Counted from the stretch's first letter, positions 15,468-23,999 are shown. The stretch is 64,000 nt of DNA from JASGDB01 sp049841315 (GCA_049841315.1 JASGDB010000048.1:1-64000); one strand, 5' to 3'. Translations and numbers: made by a program. The notes: a model not told the origin generated them from the letters alone.

Positions 15468-15821
15468 ATGGCACTAAATAAAGTACAGAAAAGAATTAGA
15501 ATCAAGAGAAGAGTAAGAGGAAAAATCTCCGGCTCTGCAGAACTGCCAAGATTATCGGTGTACAAAAGTAATAAAGAGATTTATGCTCAGTTAATCGACG
15601 ATAAATCAGGTAAAACATTAGTATCCGCTTCTTCAAGAGAAAAAGGTGTAGACGCGAAAGGAACAAAAACTGAAGTTTCTGCAGCTGTCGGTAAAGCTGT
15701 TGCTGAAAAAGCAAAATCAGCCGGAATCGATAAAGTAGTATTCGACAGAAACGGATTCGTATATCACGGAAGAGTAAAAGCCCTTGCAGACGGTGCAAGA
15801 GAAGGTGGTCTTCAATTCTAA
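15468..15821 (+). CDS. rplR: 50S ribosomal protein L18
   Basis: 117 residues, a 5S rRNA binder (RIRRRVRGKISGSAELPRLSVYKSNKEIYAQLID, ending DGAREGGLQF). Full length; 19 nt before rpsE. Confidence 0.98.
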   Translation: MALNKVQKRIRIKRRVRGKISGSAELPRLSVYKSNKEIYAQLIDDKSGKTLVSASSREKGVDAKGTKTEVSAAVGKAVAEKAKSAGIDKVVFDRNGFVYHGRVKALADGAREGGLQF

Positions 15822-15840
15822 TCAATAAATTTCGGAAAAT

Positions 15841-16362
15841 ATGTTAGGAATAGATAATATAGAAAAAGTAAAACCGGGAGGATTAGAACTTAAAGATCGT
15901 CTCGTAGCTGTAAACAGAGTAACAAAAGTAACCAAAGGAGGTAGAGCGTTCGGATTCTCGGCAATCGTTGTTGTAGGAGATGAAGCAGGAACTATCGGTT
16001 ATGGTTTGGGGAAATCTAAAGAAGTAGCTTCCGCTATTGCAAAAGCAGTAGAAGATGCTAAGAAAAATTTAGTAAAAGTTCCTATTATGAACCACACCAT
16101 TCCTCATCAGACTTCTGCAAGATACGGAGGTGCTGATATCTTCCTGAGACCGGCTTCTCACGGTACGGGTCTTATCGCCGGAGGTGCGGTAAGAGCGGTT
16201 TTGGAATCTGCCGGAATCCACGATATTCTTTCAAAATCAAAAGGTTCTTCCAATCCTCACAATGTGGTGAAAGCGACTTTCAAAGCGTTGTTAGACATCA
16301 GAAGACCGGAAGAAATCGCAAGATTAAGAGGTGTTTCTTTAAGTAAAGTGTTTAACGGTTAA
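15841..16362 (+). CDS. rpsE: 30S ribosomal protein S5
   Basis: 173 residues. The dsRNA-binding N-terminal domain (RLVAVNRVTKVTKGGRAFGFSAIVVVGD) and GTGLIAGGAVRAVLESAG are present. S5 contributes to mRNA unwinding and decoding accuracy. Confidence 0.98.
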   Translation: MLGIDNIEKVKPGGLELKDRLVAVNRVTKVTKGGRAFGFSAIVVVGDEAGTIGYGLGKSKEVASAIAKAVEDAKKNLVKVPIMNHTIPHQTSARYGGADIFLRPASHGTGLIAGGAVRAVLESAGIHDILSKSKGSSNPHNVVKATFKALLDIRRPEEIARLRGVSLSKVFNG

Positions 16363-16376
16363 TATCAATTCAAACA

Positions 16377-16553
16377 ATGGCAACAATCAAAGTAAAACAA
16401 GTAAGAAGCGCTATTGGGAGAACAAAAACCCAAAAAAGAACGCTTGAAGCATTAGGGCTTAAAAAACTTCACCAAGTAGTAGAACACGAAGCTACTCCGT
16501 CCATCTTAGGAATGGTTGCAGCAGTGAGTCATTTAGTAGAAGTTCAGAAATAA
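16377..16553 (+). CDS. rpmD: 50S ribosomal protein L30
   Basis: 58 residues beginning MATIKVKQVRSAIGRTKTQ and ending SHLVEVQK. The GLKKLHQVVEHEATPSILGM part is characteristic of L30. It fits between rpsE (14 nt away) and the octamer spacer before rplO, as in other spc operons. Confidence 0.96.
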   Translation: MATIKVKQVRSAIGRTKTQKRTLEALGLKKLHQVVEHEATPSILGMVAAVSHLVEVQK

Positions 16554-16626
16554 TTAAAAAATTAAGAGATTGGGGGATTGAGAAATTTTATAATTTCTTA
16601 ATCTCTGAATTTCTAAATCTTTAAAT
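16553..16626 (+). repeat. Phased octamer inverted-repeat spacer (5 ATT / 5 AAT), rpmD-rplO
   Basis: ATT at 16553, 16561, 16569, 16577 and 16585, and AAT at 16592, 16600, 16608, 16616 and 16624, each series exactly every 8 nt. The two sets are mirror-symmetric about TTAT (16587-16590) and form a hairpin; the inner part (ATTGAGAAATT with AATTTCTTAAT) pairs nearly perfectly. Confidence 0.92.
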
Positions 16627-16635
16627 CAAAATAAA

Positions 16636-17082
16636 ATGAATTTAAATAATATCAAACCTGCAGGTGGTGCAACTCACAATTCCAAAAGAATTGGTAGAGG
16701 ACAAGGTTCCGGAAAAGGAGGAACTTCCACAAAAGGTCATAAAGGACAGAAGTCAAGAGCCGGATATTCAGAGAAAATCGGTTTTGAAGGTGGACAGATG
16801 CCGCTTCAGAGAAGACTTCCGAAATTCGGTTTCAACAACATCAACAGAAAAGAATACAGAGCAATCAATCTGGATACTATCCAAACTTTGATAGATACTA
16901 AAAACATCAGTGAAATCACAAAAGATGTATTGGTAGAAAACGGTTTGGCTAAAAAATCTGAAATTGTGAAAATCATGGGAAGAGGAGAACTGAAATCCGG
17001 TGTTTCCATCTCTGCAGACAAATTCACTAAATCCGCTGAAGAACTGATTTCTAAAGCTGGAGGAAAAGCAATTACCCTTTAA
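16636..17082 (+). CDS. rplO: 50S ribosomal protein L15
   Basis: 148 residues. The glycine-rich N-terminus (KRIGRGQGSGKGGTSTKGHKGQKSR) that threads through 23S rRNA is typical, as is GFEGGQMPLQRRLPKFGF. Followed 9 nt later by secY. Confidence 0.98.
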   Translation: MNLNNIKPAGGATHNSKRIGRGQGSGKGGTSTKGHKGQKSRAGYSEKIGFEGGQMPLQRRLPKFGFNNINRKEYRAINLDTIQTLIDTKNISEITKDVLVENGLAKKSEIVKIMGRGELKSGVSISADKFTKSAEELISKAGGKAITL

Positions 17083-17091
17083 TATTTAGAA

Positions 17092-18471
17092 ATGAAAGGA
17101 TTTATACAAACACTTAAAAACATTTGGAGTCTTAAAGAACTTAAGGATAAAATTTTATTTACCTTAGGTTTGATTTTAGTGTATAGATTCGCATCATATA
17201 TTTCCCTGCCTGCTATCAATATGGCAGAAGTAGGAAGTTTATTGGAACAATATAAGAGCCAGGGTGGCAGCAAACAAGGGGCAGGACTTCTCGGTTTGCT
17301 TTCATCATTTACAGGAGGTGCATTCAGCCGTGCGTCGATTATGGCACTCGGTATTATGCCGTATATTTCCGCTTCCATCATCGTTCAGCTGATGGGTATG
17401 GCGATTCCGTACCTTCAGAAGTTGCAAAAAGACGGAGAAAGCGGAAGAAATACCCTTAATCAGATTACGAGATGGCTGACCATCGTAGTATGTCTGGTGC
17501 AGGCTCCTTCCTATCTTACATCCATCACGCAGATGTTCCTGCCGTATGCTCAGTTTAGCAGTGCATACTATATAGAGCCGAATACAATCATGTTCTGGCT
17601 GCCGAGTATTGTAATCCTCGTTGCCGGTTCTGTATTTGCAATGTGGCTGGGAGAAAAAATTACCGACAAAGGAATCGGAAACGGTATTTCTATCCTGATT
17701 ATGGTTGGTATTTTGGCAGACCTTCCTGCGGCATTCATTCAGGAATTCGTTACGCAGACAGGAAAAGGAGGCTTGGGAGGCATCATGGTTCTCGTAGAAG
17801 TATTGTTCTGGATGCTGGTAGTACTGTTGGCGATTATTCTTTCCGTAGCGGTGAGAAAAATCCCGATTCAGTACGTAAGTCGTGCACAGGCAAGAGGTGG
17901 AGCAAACAGAAACCTCATGCAGGGAGCAAGACAATGGATTCCATTGAAAGTAAATGCAGCCGGAGTAATGCCGATTATCTTTGCACAGGCACTGATGTTC
18001 GTACCCGGATTATTGACCAATATTGATGAATCGAATACATTCTTAGCAGGATTCAAAAATGTTTTCAGCTGGCAGTACAATGTGCTGTTTGCGTTGCTGA
18101 TTATTATATTTTCATTTTTCTATACGGCGATTACGATTCCCGTAAATCAGATGGCAGACGACCTGAAGAGGAACGGAGGATTGATTCCTAAAGTAAGGCC
18201 GGGCAAGGAAACCGCTGATTATCTGGATGATATACTGTCAAAAATTACTTTGCCGGGTTCAATATTTTTAGCTATCTTTGCAGTCCTTCCGGCAATAGTG
18301 TATGGATCTATCGTTCAGACAGATAGATTCGCCCTGTTTTTCGGAGGAACTTCACTATTGATTATGGTGGGAGTGATTATGGATACCGTTCAGCAGATTA
18401 ACACTTATCTGTTGAATCACCATTATGACGGGCTGATGCAGTCTAAACTGTCAAGAACAAGCGGAGTATAA
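17092..18471 (+). CDS. secY: Preprotein translocase subunit SecY
   Basis: 459 residues, a ten-span inner membrane channel of the Sec translocon. Visible are the plug-region segment around FTGGAFSRASIMALGIMPYISASIIVQL, GIGNGISILIMVGI, the cytoplasmic C4/C5 region (NQMADDLKRNGGLIPKVRPGKETADYLD) and IMDTVQQINTYLLNHHYDG at the end. Its place inside the ribosomal operon is conserved across bacteria. infA follows after 3 nt. Confidence 0.98.
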   Translation: MKGFIQTLKNIWSLKELKDKILFTLGLILVYRFASYISLPAINMAEVGSLLEQYKSQGGSKQGAGLLGLLSSFTGGAFSRASIMALGIMPYISASIIVQLMGMAIPYLQKLQKDGESGRNTLNQITRWLTIVVCLVQAPSYLTSITQMFLPYAQFSSAYYIEPNTIMFWLPSIVILVAGSVFAMWLGEKITDKGIGNGISILIMVGILADLPAAFIQEFVTQTGKGGLGGIMVLVEVLFWMLVVLLAIILSVAVRKIPIQYVSRAQARGGANRNLMQGARQWIPLKVNAAGVMPIIFAQALMFVPGLLTNIDESNTFLAGFKNVFSWQYNVLFALLIIIFSFFYTAITIPVNQMADDLKRNGGLIPKVRPGKETADYLDDILSKITLPGSIFLAIFAVLPAIVYGSIVQTDRFALFFGGTSLLIMVGVIMDTVQQINTYLLNHHYDGLMQSKLSRTSGV

Positions 18472-18474
18472 TAT

Positions 18475-18690
18475 ATGGCAAAACAAAAACATATCGAGCA
18501 GGATGGCGTGATAGTGGAAGCACTGTCGAACGCTATGTTTCGCGTAGAACTGGAAAATGGGCATGTATTAATTGCTCATATTTCCGGAAAAATGAGAATG
18601 CATTACATCAAACTTCTTCCGGGAGATAAGGTGAAACTCGAAATGTCGCCTTACGACCTTACAAAAGGAAGAATAACTTTTAGATATTAG
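18475..18690 (+). CDS. infA: Translation initiation factor IF-1
   Basis: 71 residues, an OB-fold protein (MAKQKHIEQDGVIVEALSNAMFRVELENGH, KMRMHYIKLLPGDKVKLEMSPYDLTKGRITFRY). It blocks the A site during initiation. Located between secY and rpmJ, a common arrangement outside the gamma-proteobacteria. Confidence 0.97.
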   Translation: MAKQKHIEQDGVIVEALSNAMFRVELENGHVLIAHISGKMRMHYIKLLPGDKVKLEMSPYDLTKGRITFRY

Positions 18691-18713
18691 TTTAGAATAT
18701 TTTAAATATATAA

Positions 18714-18757
18714 ATGCGAAAAGCCGAAAGCCGAAAGCCGAAGGCGGATTGCTAAAT
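18714..18757 (+). repeat. Phased heptamer spacer with invariant GC, infA-rpmJ
   Basis: GC at 18716, 18723, 18730, 18737, 18744 and 18751, exactly every 7 nt; the middle units read GAAAGCC. It lacks an obvious T-rich left arm, so it looks like half of a hairpin spacer. Confidence 0.85.
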
Positions 18758-18767
18758 ACAACATCAA

Positions 18768-18884
18768 ATGAAAGTTAGAGCATCAATTAAAAAAAGAAGT
18801 GCTGATTGCAAAATCGTTCGCAGAAAAGGCGTTCTGTTTGTAATCAACAAGAAGAACCCAAAATTTAAACAAAGACAAGGCTAA
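18768..18884 (+). CDS. rpmJ: 50S ribosomal protein L36 (zinc ligands mostly lost)
   Basis: 38 residues, MKVRASIKKRSADCKIVRRKG... ending KFKQRQG. The zinc-binding form has three Cys and one His; here only Cys14 remains, the others being Ser11, Asn27 and Phe33. It should therefore not bind zinc tightly. Sequence and position before rpsM leave no doubt about identity. Confidence 0.96.
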   Translation: MKVRASIKKRSADCKIVRRKGVLFVINKKNPKFKQRQG

Positions 18885-18893
18885 AATTAAATT

Positions 18894-19271
18894 ATGGCGA
18901 GAATTGCAGGTATTGATTTACCAAAAAACAAAAGAGGTGTTATCGGACTCACTTACATCTACGGAATCGGAAGAAGCACAGCTTCTGAAATCCTGAAAGC
19001 TGCCGGTATCAGCGAAGACAAGAAAGTCAACGAATGGAATGACGATGAATTGGCTTCCATCAGAAATTACATCACCGAAAACATCAAAGTAGAAGGTGAA
19101 TTGCGTTCTGAAGTTCAACTGAACATCAAACGTCTGATGGACATAGGATGCCAACGAGGAATACGTCACAGACTGGGATTACCTTTAAGAGGCCAAAGAA
19201 CGAAAAACAATTCTAGAACCCGAAAAGGAAGAAGAAAAACTGTTGCTAACAAGAAAAAAGCAAGTAAATAA
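18894..19271 (+). CDS. rpsM: 30S ribosomal protein S13
   Basis: 125 residues (MARIAGIDLPKNKRGVIGLTYIYGIG..., GIRHRLGLPLRGQRTKNNSRTRKG). It binds the 16S head and bridges to the 50S. The lysine-rich tail (KKKASK) reaches toward P-site tRNA. Confidence 0.98.
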   Translation: MARIAGIDLPKNKRGVIGLTYIYGIGRSTASEILKAAGISEDKKVNEWNDDELASIRNYITENIKVEGELRSEVQLNIKRLMDIGCQRGIRHRLGLPLRGQRTKNNSRTRKGRRKTVANKKKASK

Positions 19272-19283
19272 TCGTTAGGAATT

Positions 19284-19673
19284 ATGGCAAAACAAACAAA
19301 AGCAGTTAAGAAAAGAAAAGTAAAAGTAGAGGCGATTGGTGAAGCACACATCCAGGCGTCTTTCAATAATATTATCATTTCTTTGACCAATAAAAACGGA
19401 GAAGTTATATCATGGGCTTCTGCCGGGAAAATGGGATTCAGAGGTTCTAAAAAGAATACTCCATTCGCCGCTCAGATGGCTGCCGAAAACTGCGCCGCAG
19501 TAGCACACGAAGCAGGACTGAGAAGAGTGAAAGTTTTTGTGAAAGGTCCTGGAGCAGGTAGAGAATCCGCTATCAGAACCATCCACAATTCAGGGATTGA
19601 AGTGAGTGAAATCGTTGATGTAACTCCTATGCCGCACAACGGATGCAGACCTCCAAAAAGAAGAAGAGTATAA
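19284..19673 (+). CDS. rpsK: 30S ribosomal protein S11
   Basis: 129 residues (AHIQASFNNIIISLTNKNGEVISWASAGKMGFRGSKKNTPFAAQ..., ending TPMPHNGCRPPKRRRV). It sits on the 30S platform near the E site. Usual length. Confidence 0.98.
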   Translation: MAKQTKAVKKRKVKVEAIGEAHIQASFNNIIISLTNKNGEVISWASAGKMGFRGSKKNTPFAAQMAAENCAAVAHEAGLRRVKVFVKGPGAGRESAIRTIHNSGIEVSEIVDVTPMPHNGCRPPKRRRV

Positions 19674-19683
19674 CACAATTTTA

Positions 19684-19750
19684 GTTCCATGTTCCAAAGT
19701 TTAACGTTCAAAGTTATGAACCTTAAACATTGAACCTGAAACCTTAAACA
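19684..19750 (+). repeat. Phased heptamer inverted-repeat spacer (GTT/AAC), rpsK-rpsD
   Basis: GTT at 19684, 19691, 19699, 19706 and 19713 (7-nt steps with one 8-nt step) is followed by AAC at 19719, 19726, 19733, 19740 and 19747 (exact 7-nt steps). GTT is the complement of AAC, so the spacer is a hairpin of five units per arm. Confidence 0.9.
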
Positions 19751-19760
19751 ACAAAGAAAT

Positions 19761-20369
19761 ATGGCAAGATATATTGGACCAAAAACTAAGATTGCGAGAA
19801 AGTTTGGTGCTGCAATCTTCGGAGACGACAAGAACTTCGAAAAAAGAAAAAACCAACCACCGGGACAACACGGACCGAATAAAAGAAGAGGAGCTAAAAA
19901 ATCCGAATACGCAATTCAGTTAGCTGAAAAACAAAAAGCTAAATATACGTACGGAATCCTTGAAAGACAATTTGCCAACCTGTACGACAAAGCACAGAGA
20001 AGCAAAGGCGTAACAGGGGAAGTACTTCTTCAGCTTTGCGAATCCAGACTGGATAACGTGGTATACAGATTCGGTTTTGCAAAAACCAGAGCCGGAGCAA
20101 GACAGCTGGTATCTCACAGACACATCACTGTAAACGGTGAAATCGTGAATATCCCGTCTTATATCCTTAAAGCAGGTGATGTAATTGCGGTTAGAGAAAA
20201 ATCCAAATCTTTGGAAGTAGTAGCAGATGCGCTTGCTTCAAAAGCAAATTACGAGTGGTTACAGTTCAATGACGAGAAGAAAGAAGGAACCTTCATCAGT
20301 GCTCCTGAAAGAATTCAGATTCCTGAAGACATCAAGGAAAACCTTATCGTCGAACTTTACTCTAAATAA
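19761..20369 (+). CDS. rpsD: 30S ribosomal protein S4
   Basis: 202 residues (MARYIGPKTKIARKFGAAIFG...), with the S4 RNA-binding domain at SRLDNVVYRFGFAKTRAGARQLVSHRHITVNGEIVNIPSYILKAGD. It nucleates 30S assembly. It lacks the N-terminal zinc cysteines of some S4 proteins. Followed by rpoA. Confidence 0.98.
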   Translation: MARYIGPKTKIARKFGAAIFGDDKNFEKRKNQPPGQHGPNKRRGAKKSEYAIQLAEKQKAKYTYGILERQFANLYDKAQRSKGVTGEVLLQLCESRLDNVVYRFGFAKTRAGARQLVSHRHITVNGEIVNIPSYILKAGDVIAVREKSKSLEVVADALASKANYEWLQFNDEKKEGTFISAPERIQIPEDIKENLIVELYSK

Positions 20370-20405
20370 TTTATTAATAAATTTTTGCTCAACCCCACAA
20401 ATAAC

Positions 20406-21401
20406 ATGGCAATTTTACAATTCATAAAACCCGATAAGGTAATTCTCCTTAACTCTGATGAGTTCAAAGGTCAGTTCGAATTCAGACCTCTGGAACCAGG
20501 TTTCGGCCTTACCATCGGTAATGCTTTGAGAAGAGTATTACTTTCTTCTCTCGAAGGATATGCTATTACGTCTATCAAAATTGAAGGTGTAGAGCACGAG
20601 TTTTCAACGATTCCCGGAGTAATCGAGGATGTTACGGAAATTATTCTGAACCTTAAGCAGTTAAGACTGAAAGCGAAAGCTGAAAACCAAGCTGCAGAAC
20701 AGGTAACAGCGAAGATTTCCAAACAAACCGCCGTTACAGCAGGAGATTTAGGAAAATCCATAAGCGGATTTGAAGTCCTGAACCCGGATTTGGTAATCTG
20801 CAACATGAACAAAGATGTAACTTTCGAGATTACATTGAATATTGATAAAGGCAGAGGATACGTTCCGTCTGAACAGAATAAATCAAACAATGCTCCGGTA
20901 GGAACTATTGCGATTGATTCCATCTTCACGCCAATCAAAAAAGTTCAGTATGCAGTTGAAAATTATCGTGTAGAGCAAAAAACAGACTACGAAAAATTAG
21001 TTCTGGATATTGAAACTGACGGTTCTATCAACCCTCAGAATGCACTTACGGAAGCCTCTAAAATTCTGATTTACCACTTTATGCTGTTCTCTGATGAGAG
21101 AATCACGCTGGAGACAGAAGCAGTAAAAGCCTCCATTCAGTACGATGAAGAAACTCTTCACACAAGACAGCTTCTGAAATCAAAATTGGCAGACATGGAT
21201 CTTTCCGTAAGAGCCCTGAACTGTCTGAAAGCCGCAGAAGTGGAAACTTTGGGAGAGTTGGTTTCTTACAGCAAATCTGACCTAATGAAGTTCAGAAACT
21301 TCGGTAAGAAATCCCTTACAGAACTGGAAGAATTAGTGCACGCTAAAGGTCTGAACTTCGGTTTCGACGTTGCAAAATATAAACTTGACGCTGATAAATA
21401 A
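20406..21401 (+). CDS. rpoA: RNA polymerase subunit alpha
   Basis: 331 residues. The N-terminal dimerisation domain has FGLTIGNALRRVLLSSLEGYAITSIKIEGV. The C-terminal domain has DLSVRALNCLKAAEVETLGELVSYSKSDLMKFRNFGKKSLTELEELV, the DNA- and activator-contacting helices. The start at 20406 (MAILQFIKPDKV) is the family start; an in-frame ATG seven codons upstream is unconserved. rplQ follows 6 nt later. Confidence 0.98.
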   Translation: MAILQFIKPDKVILLNSDEFKGQFEFRPLEPGFGLTIGNALRRVLLSSLEGYAITSIKIEGVEHEFSTIPGVIEDVTEIILNLKQLRLKAKAENQAAEQVTAKISKQTAVTAGDLGKSISGFEVLNPDLVICNMNKDVTFEITLNIDKGRGYVPSEQNKSNNAPVGTIAIDSIFTPIKKVQYAVENYRVEQKTDYEKLVLDIETDGSINPQNALTEASKILIYHFMLFSDERITLETEAVKASIQYDEETLHTRQLLKSKLADMDLSVRALNCLKAAEVETLGELVSYSKSDLMKFRNFGKKSLTELEELVHAKGLNFGFDVAKYKLDADK

Positions 21402-21407
21402 TTAACA

Positions 21408-21953
21408 ATGAGACACGGTAAAAAATTCAATCACTTAGGAAGAACGGCTTCACACAGAAGCGCATTGCTTTCTAATATGGCTTGTTCTCTTATCGAGCAT
21501 AAAAGAATCAACACTACAGTTGCCAAAGCTAAGGCTTTAAGAGTGTATGTTGAACCTATTTTAACTAAAGCAAAAGAAGATACTACTCATAACAGAAGAA
21601 CTGTTTTTTCTTACCTGCAGAGCAAAGAGGCTGTAACTGAACTTTTCAGAACAGTAGCTCCTAAAATTGCAGAAAGAAACGGAGGGTACACCAGAATCAT
21701 CAAAACAGGTTTCAGACCTGGTGATGCTGCGGATACAGCTCTGATTGAGCTTGTAGACTTCAATGAGCTTTACAACCCTAATGCTGAAGAGAAAAAAGCT
21801 ACAAGAAGAAGCAGAAGAACTTCTGCCAAAAAAGCTGAACCGGTTGCAGAACTTAAAGCTGAACCAAAAGCAGAAGCTGTTGCTGAAGAACCAAAAGCAG
21901 AAGTTGCTGAAGAACCAAAAGCAGAAGCAACTGAAGAAAAAACAGAGGAATAA
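21408..21953 (+). CDS. rplQ: 50S ribosomal protein L17, with repetitive acidic tail
   Basis: 181 residues. The conserved L17 core (RHGKKFNHLGRTASHRSALLSNMACSLIEHKRI...) ends near residue 125, at DFNELYN. A tail of about 50 residues follows: first basic (KKATRRSRRTSAKKAEP), then acidic, made of AEEPKAE-type repeats. The tail is absent in E. coli L17. The gene ends the operon and is followed by a strong terminator. Confidence 0.97.
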   Translation: MRHGKKFNHLGRTASHRSALLSNMACSLIEHKRINTTVAKAKALRVYVEPILTKAKEDTTHNRRTVFSYLQSKEAVTELFRTVAPKIAERNGGYTRIIKTGFRPGDAADTALIELVDFNELYNPNAEEKKATRRSRRTSAKKAEPVAELKAEPKAEAVAEEPKAEVAEEPKAEATEEKTEE

Positions 21954-21988
21954 TCCACTATTTTTTCAAAATAAATTAAATATAAAAT

Positions 21989-22017
21989 CCGTCTCGCTTT
22001 TTGTGAGACGGTTTTTT
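21989..22017 (+). terminator. Terminator of the rplC-rplQ operon
   Basis: CCGTCTC pairs with GAGACGG across a 9-nt T-rich loop and is followed by a run of six T. It lies 36 nt after rplQ. Confidence 0.9.
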
Positions 22018-22032
22018 GTTTTGAACTAAAAA

Positions 22033-22416
22033 TTACTTCACTTTCACCAAATCAATCTGTATATTATCCTGCAAAATAATCAGTGAATCCCCTTTTACGA
22101 TTGCCTGAACGCCATTTCTCTCGTATTTTGCACCATCGGAAGTCAGCTCTTTCCTGTCAAGCTGGAATTTCTGATTATTTGCCTTTATCGTAATCGTGTT
22201 TTCCTTTTTGGTATTGGTAAACGTTGCATTCGCACGGTTTTTATTACTCGCAATGTACGAATAAGTGATTTCTTCAGTCTGATTGTTTAAATCATTTCCG
22301 CCGTAATAAATTACTTCGGTAGCCGGAGCTTTCTGTTCCGTAGAAACTGTTTCTTTTTTTCCGCATCCGTACACGGTGAATAAACCTGCGGCTGCGAAGA
22401 TGATAAGTCTTTTCAT
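22033..22416 (-). CDS. Small lipoprotein, possibly MliC-like
   Basis: A 127-residue protein with a lipoprotein signal (MKRLIIFAAAGLFTVYGCGKK, Cys18). The rest (TITIKANNQKFQLDRKELTSDGAKYERNGVQAIVKGDSLIIL) has the strand pattern and the xSxGAKYxxxG feature of MliC-type lysozyme-inhibitor domains, though the match is by eye and weak. It is convergent with the ribosomal operon and divergent from eno. Confidence 0.6.
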   Translation of the reverse strand: MKRLIIFAAAGLFTVYGCGKKETVSTEQKAPATEVIYYGGNDLNNQTEEITYSYIASNKNRANATFTNTKKENTITIKANNQKFQLDRKELTSDGAKYERNGVQAIVKGDSLIILQDNIQIDLVKVK

Positions 22417-22616
22417 AAAAAATATTTTGATGTATGGAAATTACTAAAAATACACCGATATTTCCCTGAAATTTCATTAAAAAAATCTATAATTCATCTG
22501 TCTTATTTTTAGTCTCATCTATAGATTTGACGAATATCTGATTTGGCTGACAGATGATATTTATTCCGATAAGCAAATTTAAGGTCTCAAACTGAGATTA
22601 CTTCCTTGATTTTGAT

Positions 22617-22624
22617 TAACTTTG
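22617..22624 (+). promoter_or_regulatory. -7 box of eno
   Basis: TAACTTTG matches the TAnnTTTG consensus, 22 nt before the eno ATG. Confidence 0.6.
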
Positions 22625-22646
22625 TACAGCAAAAAATTAAAAAATT

Positions 22647-23939
22647 ATGAGTTACATTTCTTACATTGAGGCAAGACAAATTTTGGATTCCAGAGGAAAT
22701 CCCACAGTAGAGGTAGATGTTTTCACAGAAAGCGGTGCGATGGGTCGTGCGGCTGTACCATCCGGAGCTTCAACGGGTGAGCATGAGGCGGTAGAACTTC
22801 GCGACGGCGGTTCCGAATTTATGGGCAAAGGAGTATTGAAGGCCGTAGAAAATGTAAGAGAAATCATCGCTCCCGAAATCGTAGGACTTCCTGTTTTCGA
22901 CCAAAATTTTATCGACCAGATTATGATTGACCTGGATGGGACAAATAATAAAGGAAATTTAGGCGCAAATGCCATTTTAGGAGTTTCTCTGGCTGCGGCA
23001 AAAGCGGCTGCAACCGAATTGAGAATGCCGCTTTACAAATATGTAGGCGGTGTTAATGCCAACACGCTTCCTGTTCCGATGATGAACGTGATTAACGGCG
23101 GTTCGCATTCCGATGCGCCGATTGCGTTTCAGGAATTTATGATTATGCCCGTAAAAGCCGATTCTTTTTCCCATGCTTTGAGAAAAGGAACCGAAATTTT
23201 CCACAACCTGAAATCCATCCTTCATTCCAGAGGTTTATCCACTGCGGTTGGCGACGAAGGCGGTTTTGCTCCGACTTTCAAAGGAACGGAAGATGCTTTG
23301 GACACTTTGCTGCAAGCGATTGAAAAAGCAGGTTACAAGCCGGGTGATGATGTGATGATTGCCTTGGATTGCGCTTCTTCCGAATTTTATAAAGACGGAA
23401 TTTATGATTACAGAAAATTCCAGACACAGGATTCCGCACAGTTCAGCAGCAGCGAGCAGGCGTCTTACCTTGCAGAGCTGGTAGCGAAATATCCGATTAT
23501 TTCCATTGAAGACGGAATGCAGGAAAACGACTGGGAAGGCTGGAAACTCCTTACCGAAAAAATCGGGGATAAAGTACAACTCGTTGGTGATGATTTGTTC
23601 GTAACCAATGTGGAAAGACTTTCCAAAGGAATTAATGAAAATATTGCCAATTCAATTTTGGTAAAAGTAAACCAGATTGGTTCGCTTTCCGAAACCTTGG
23701 ATGCCGTACAGTTAGCACAAACCAACAGATACACTTCCGTAATGTCTCACAGGTCAGGTGAAACGGAAGATGCTACGATTGCAGACCTTGCTGTAGCCTG
23801 CAACTGCGGACAGATTAAAACAGGTTCCGCTTCCCGTTCAGACAGAATGGCGAAATACAATCAGTTATTGAGAATCGAAGAAGCTCTTGGTGAAACTGCC
23901 GTTTTCCCGGGACTTGATGCTTTCAGAATCAAAAGATAA
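22647..23939 (+). CDS. eno: Enolase
   Basis: 430 residues. It converts 2-phosphoglycerate to phosphoenolpyruvate in glycolysis. Diagnostic segments are SRGNPTVEVDVFTESGAMGRAAVPSGASTGEHEAVELRDG near the start, the Mg-binding IALDCASSEFY, ISIEDGM and LVGDDLFVTN, the catalytic lysine in NSILVKVNQIGS, and MSHRSGETEDATIADLAV. Full length with no missing catalytic residue. Single transcription unit with its own promoter and terminator. Confidence 0.98.
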   Translation: MSYISYIEARQILDSRGNPTVEVDVFTESGAMGRAAVPSGASTGEHEAVELRDGGSEFMGKGVLKAVENVREIIAPEIVGLPVFDQNFIDQIMIDLDGTNNKGNLGANAILGVSLAAAKAAATELRMPLYKYVGGVNANTLPVPMMNVINGGSHSDAPIAFQEFMIMPVKADSFSHALRKGTEIFHNLKSILHSRGLSTAVGDEGGFAPTFKGTEDALDTLLQAIEKAGYKPGDDVMIALDCASSEFYKDGIYDYRKFQTQDSAQFSSSEQASYLAELVAKYPIISIEDGMQENDWEGWKLLTEKIGDKVQLVGDDLFVTNVERLSKGINENIANSILVKVNQIGSLSETLDAVQLAQTNRYTSVMSHRSGETEDATIADLAVACNCGQIKTGSASRSDRMAKYNQLLRIEEALGETAVFPGLDAFRIKR

Positions 23940-23962
23940 ACTGAAAACATATTTAATATGCG

Positions 23963-23999
23963 GAGCATTTGAATTTTAATTCAGATGCTCTTTTATTTT
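23963..23999 (+). terminator. Terminator of eno
   Basis: GAGCATTTGAATT pairs with AATTCAGATGCTC (12 of 13 plus one wobble) and is followed by TTTTATTTTG. Confidence 0.85.
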
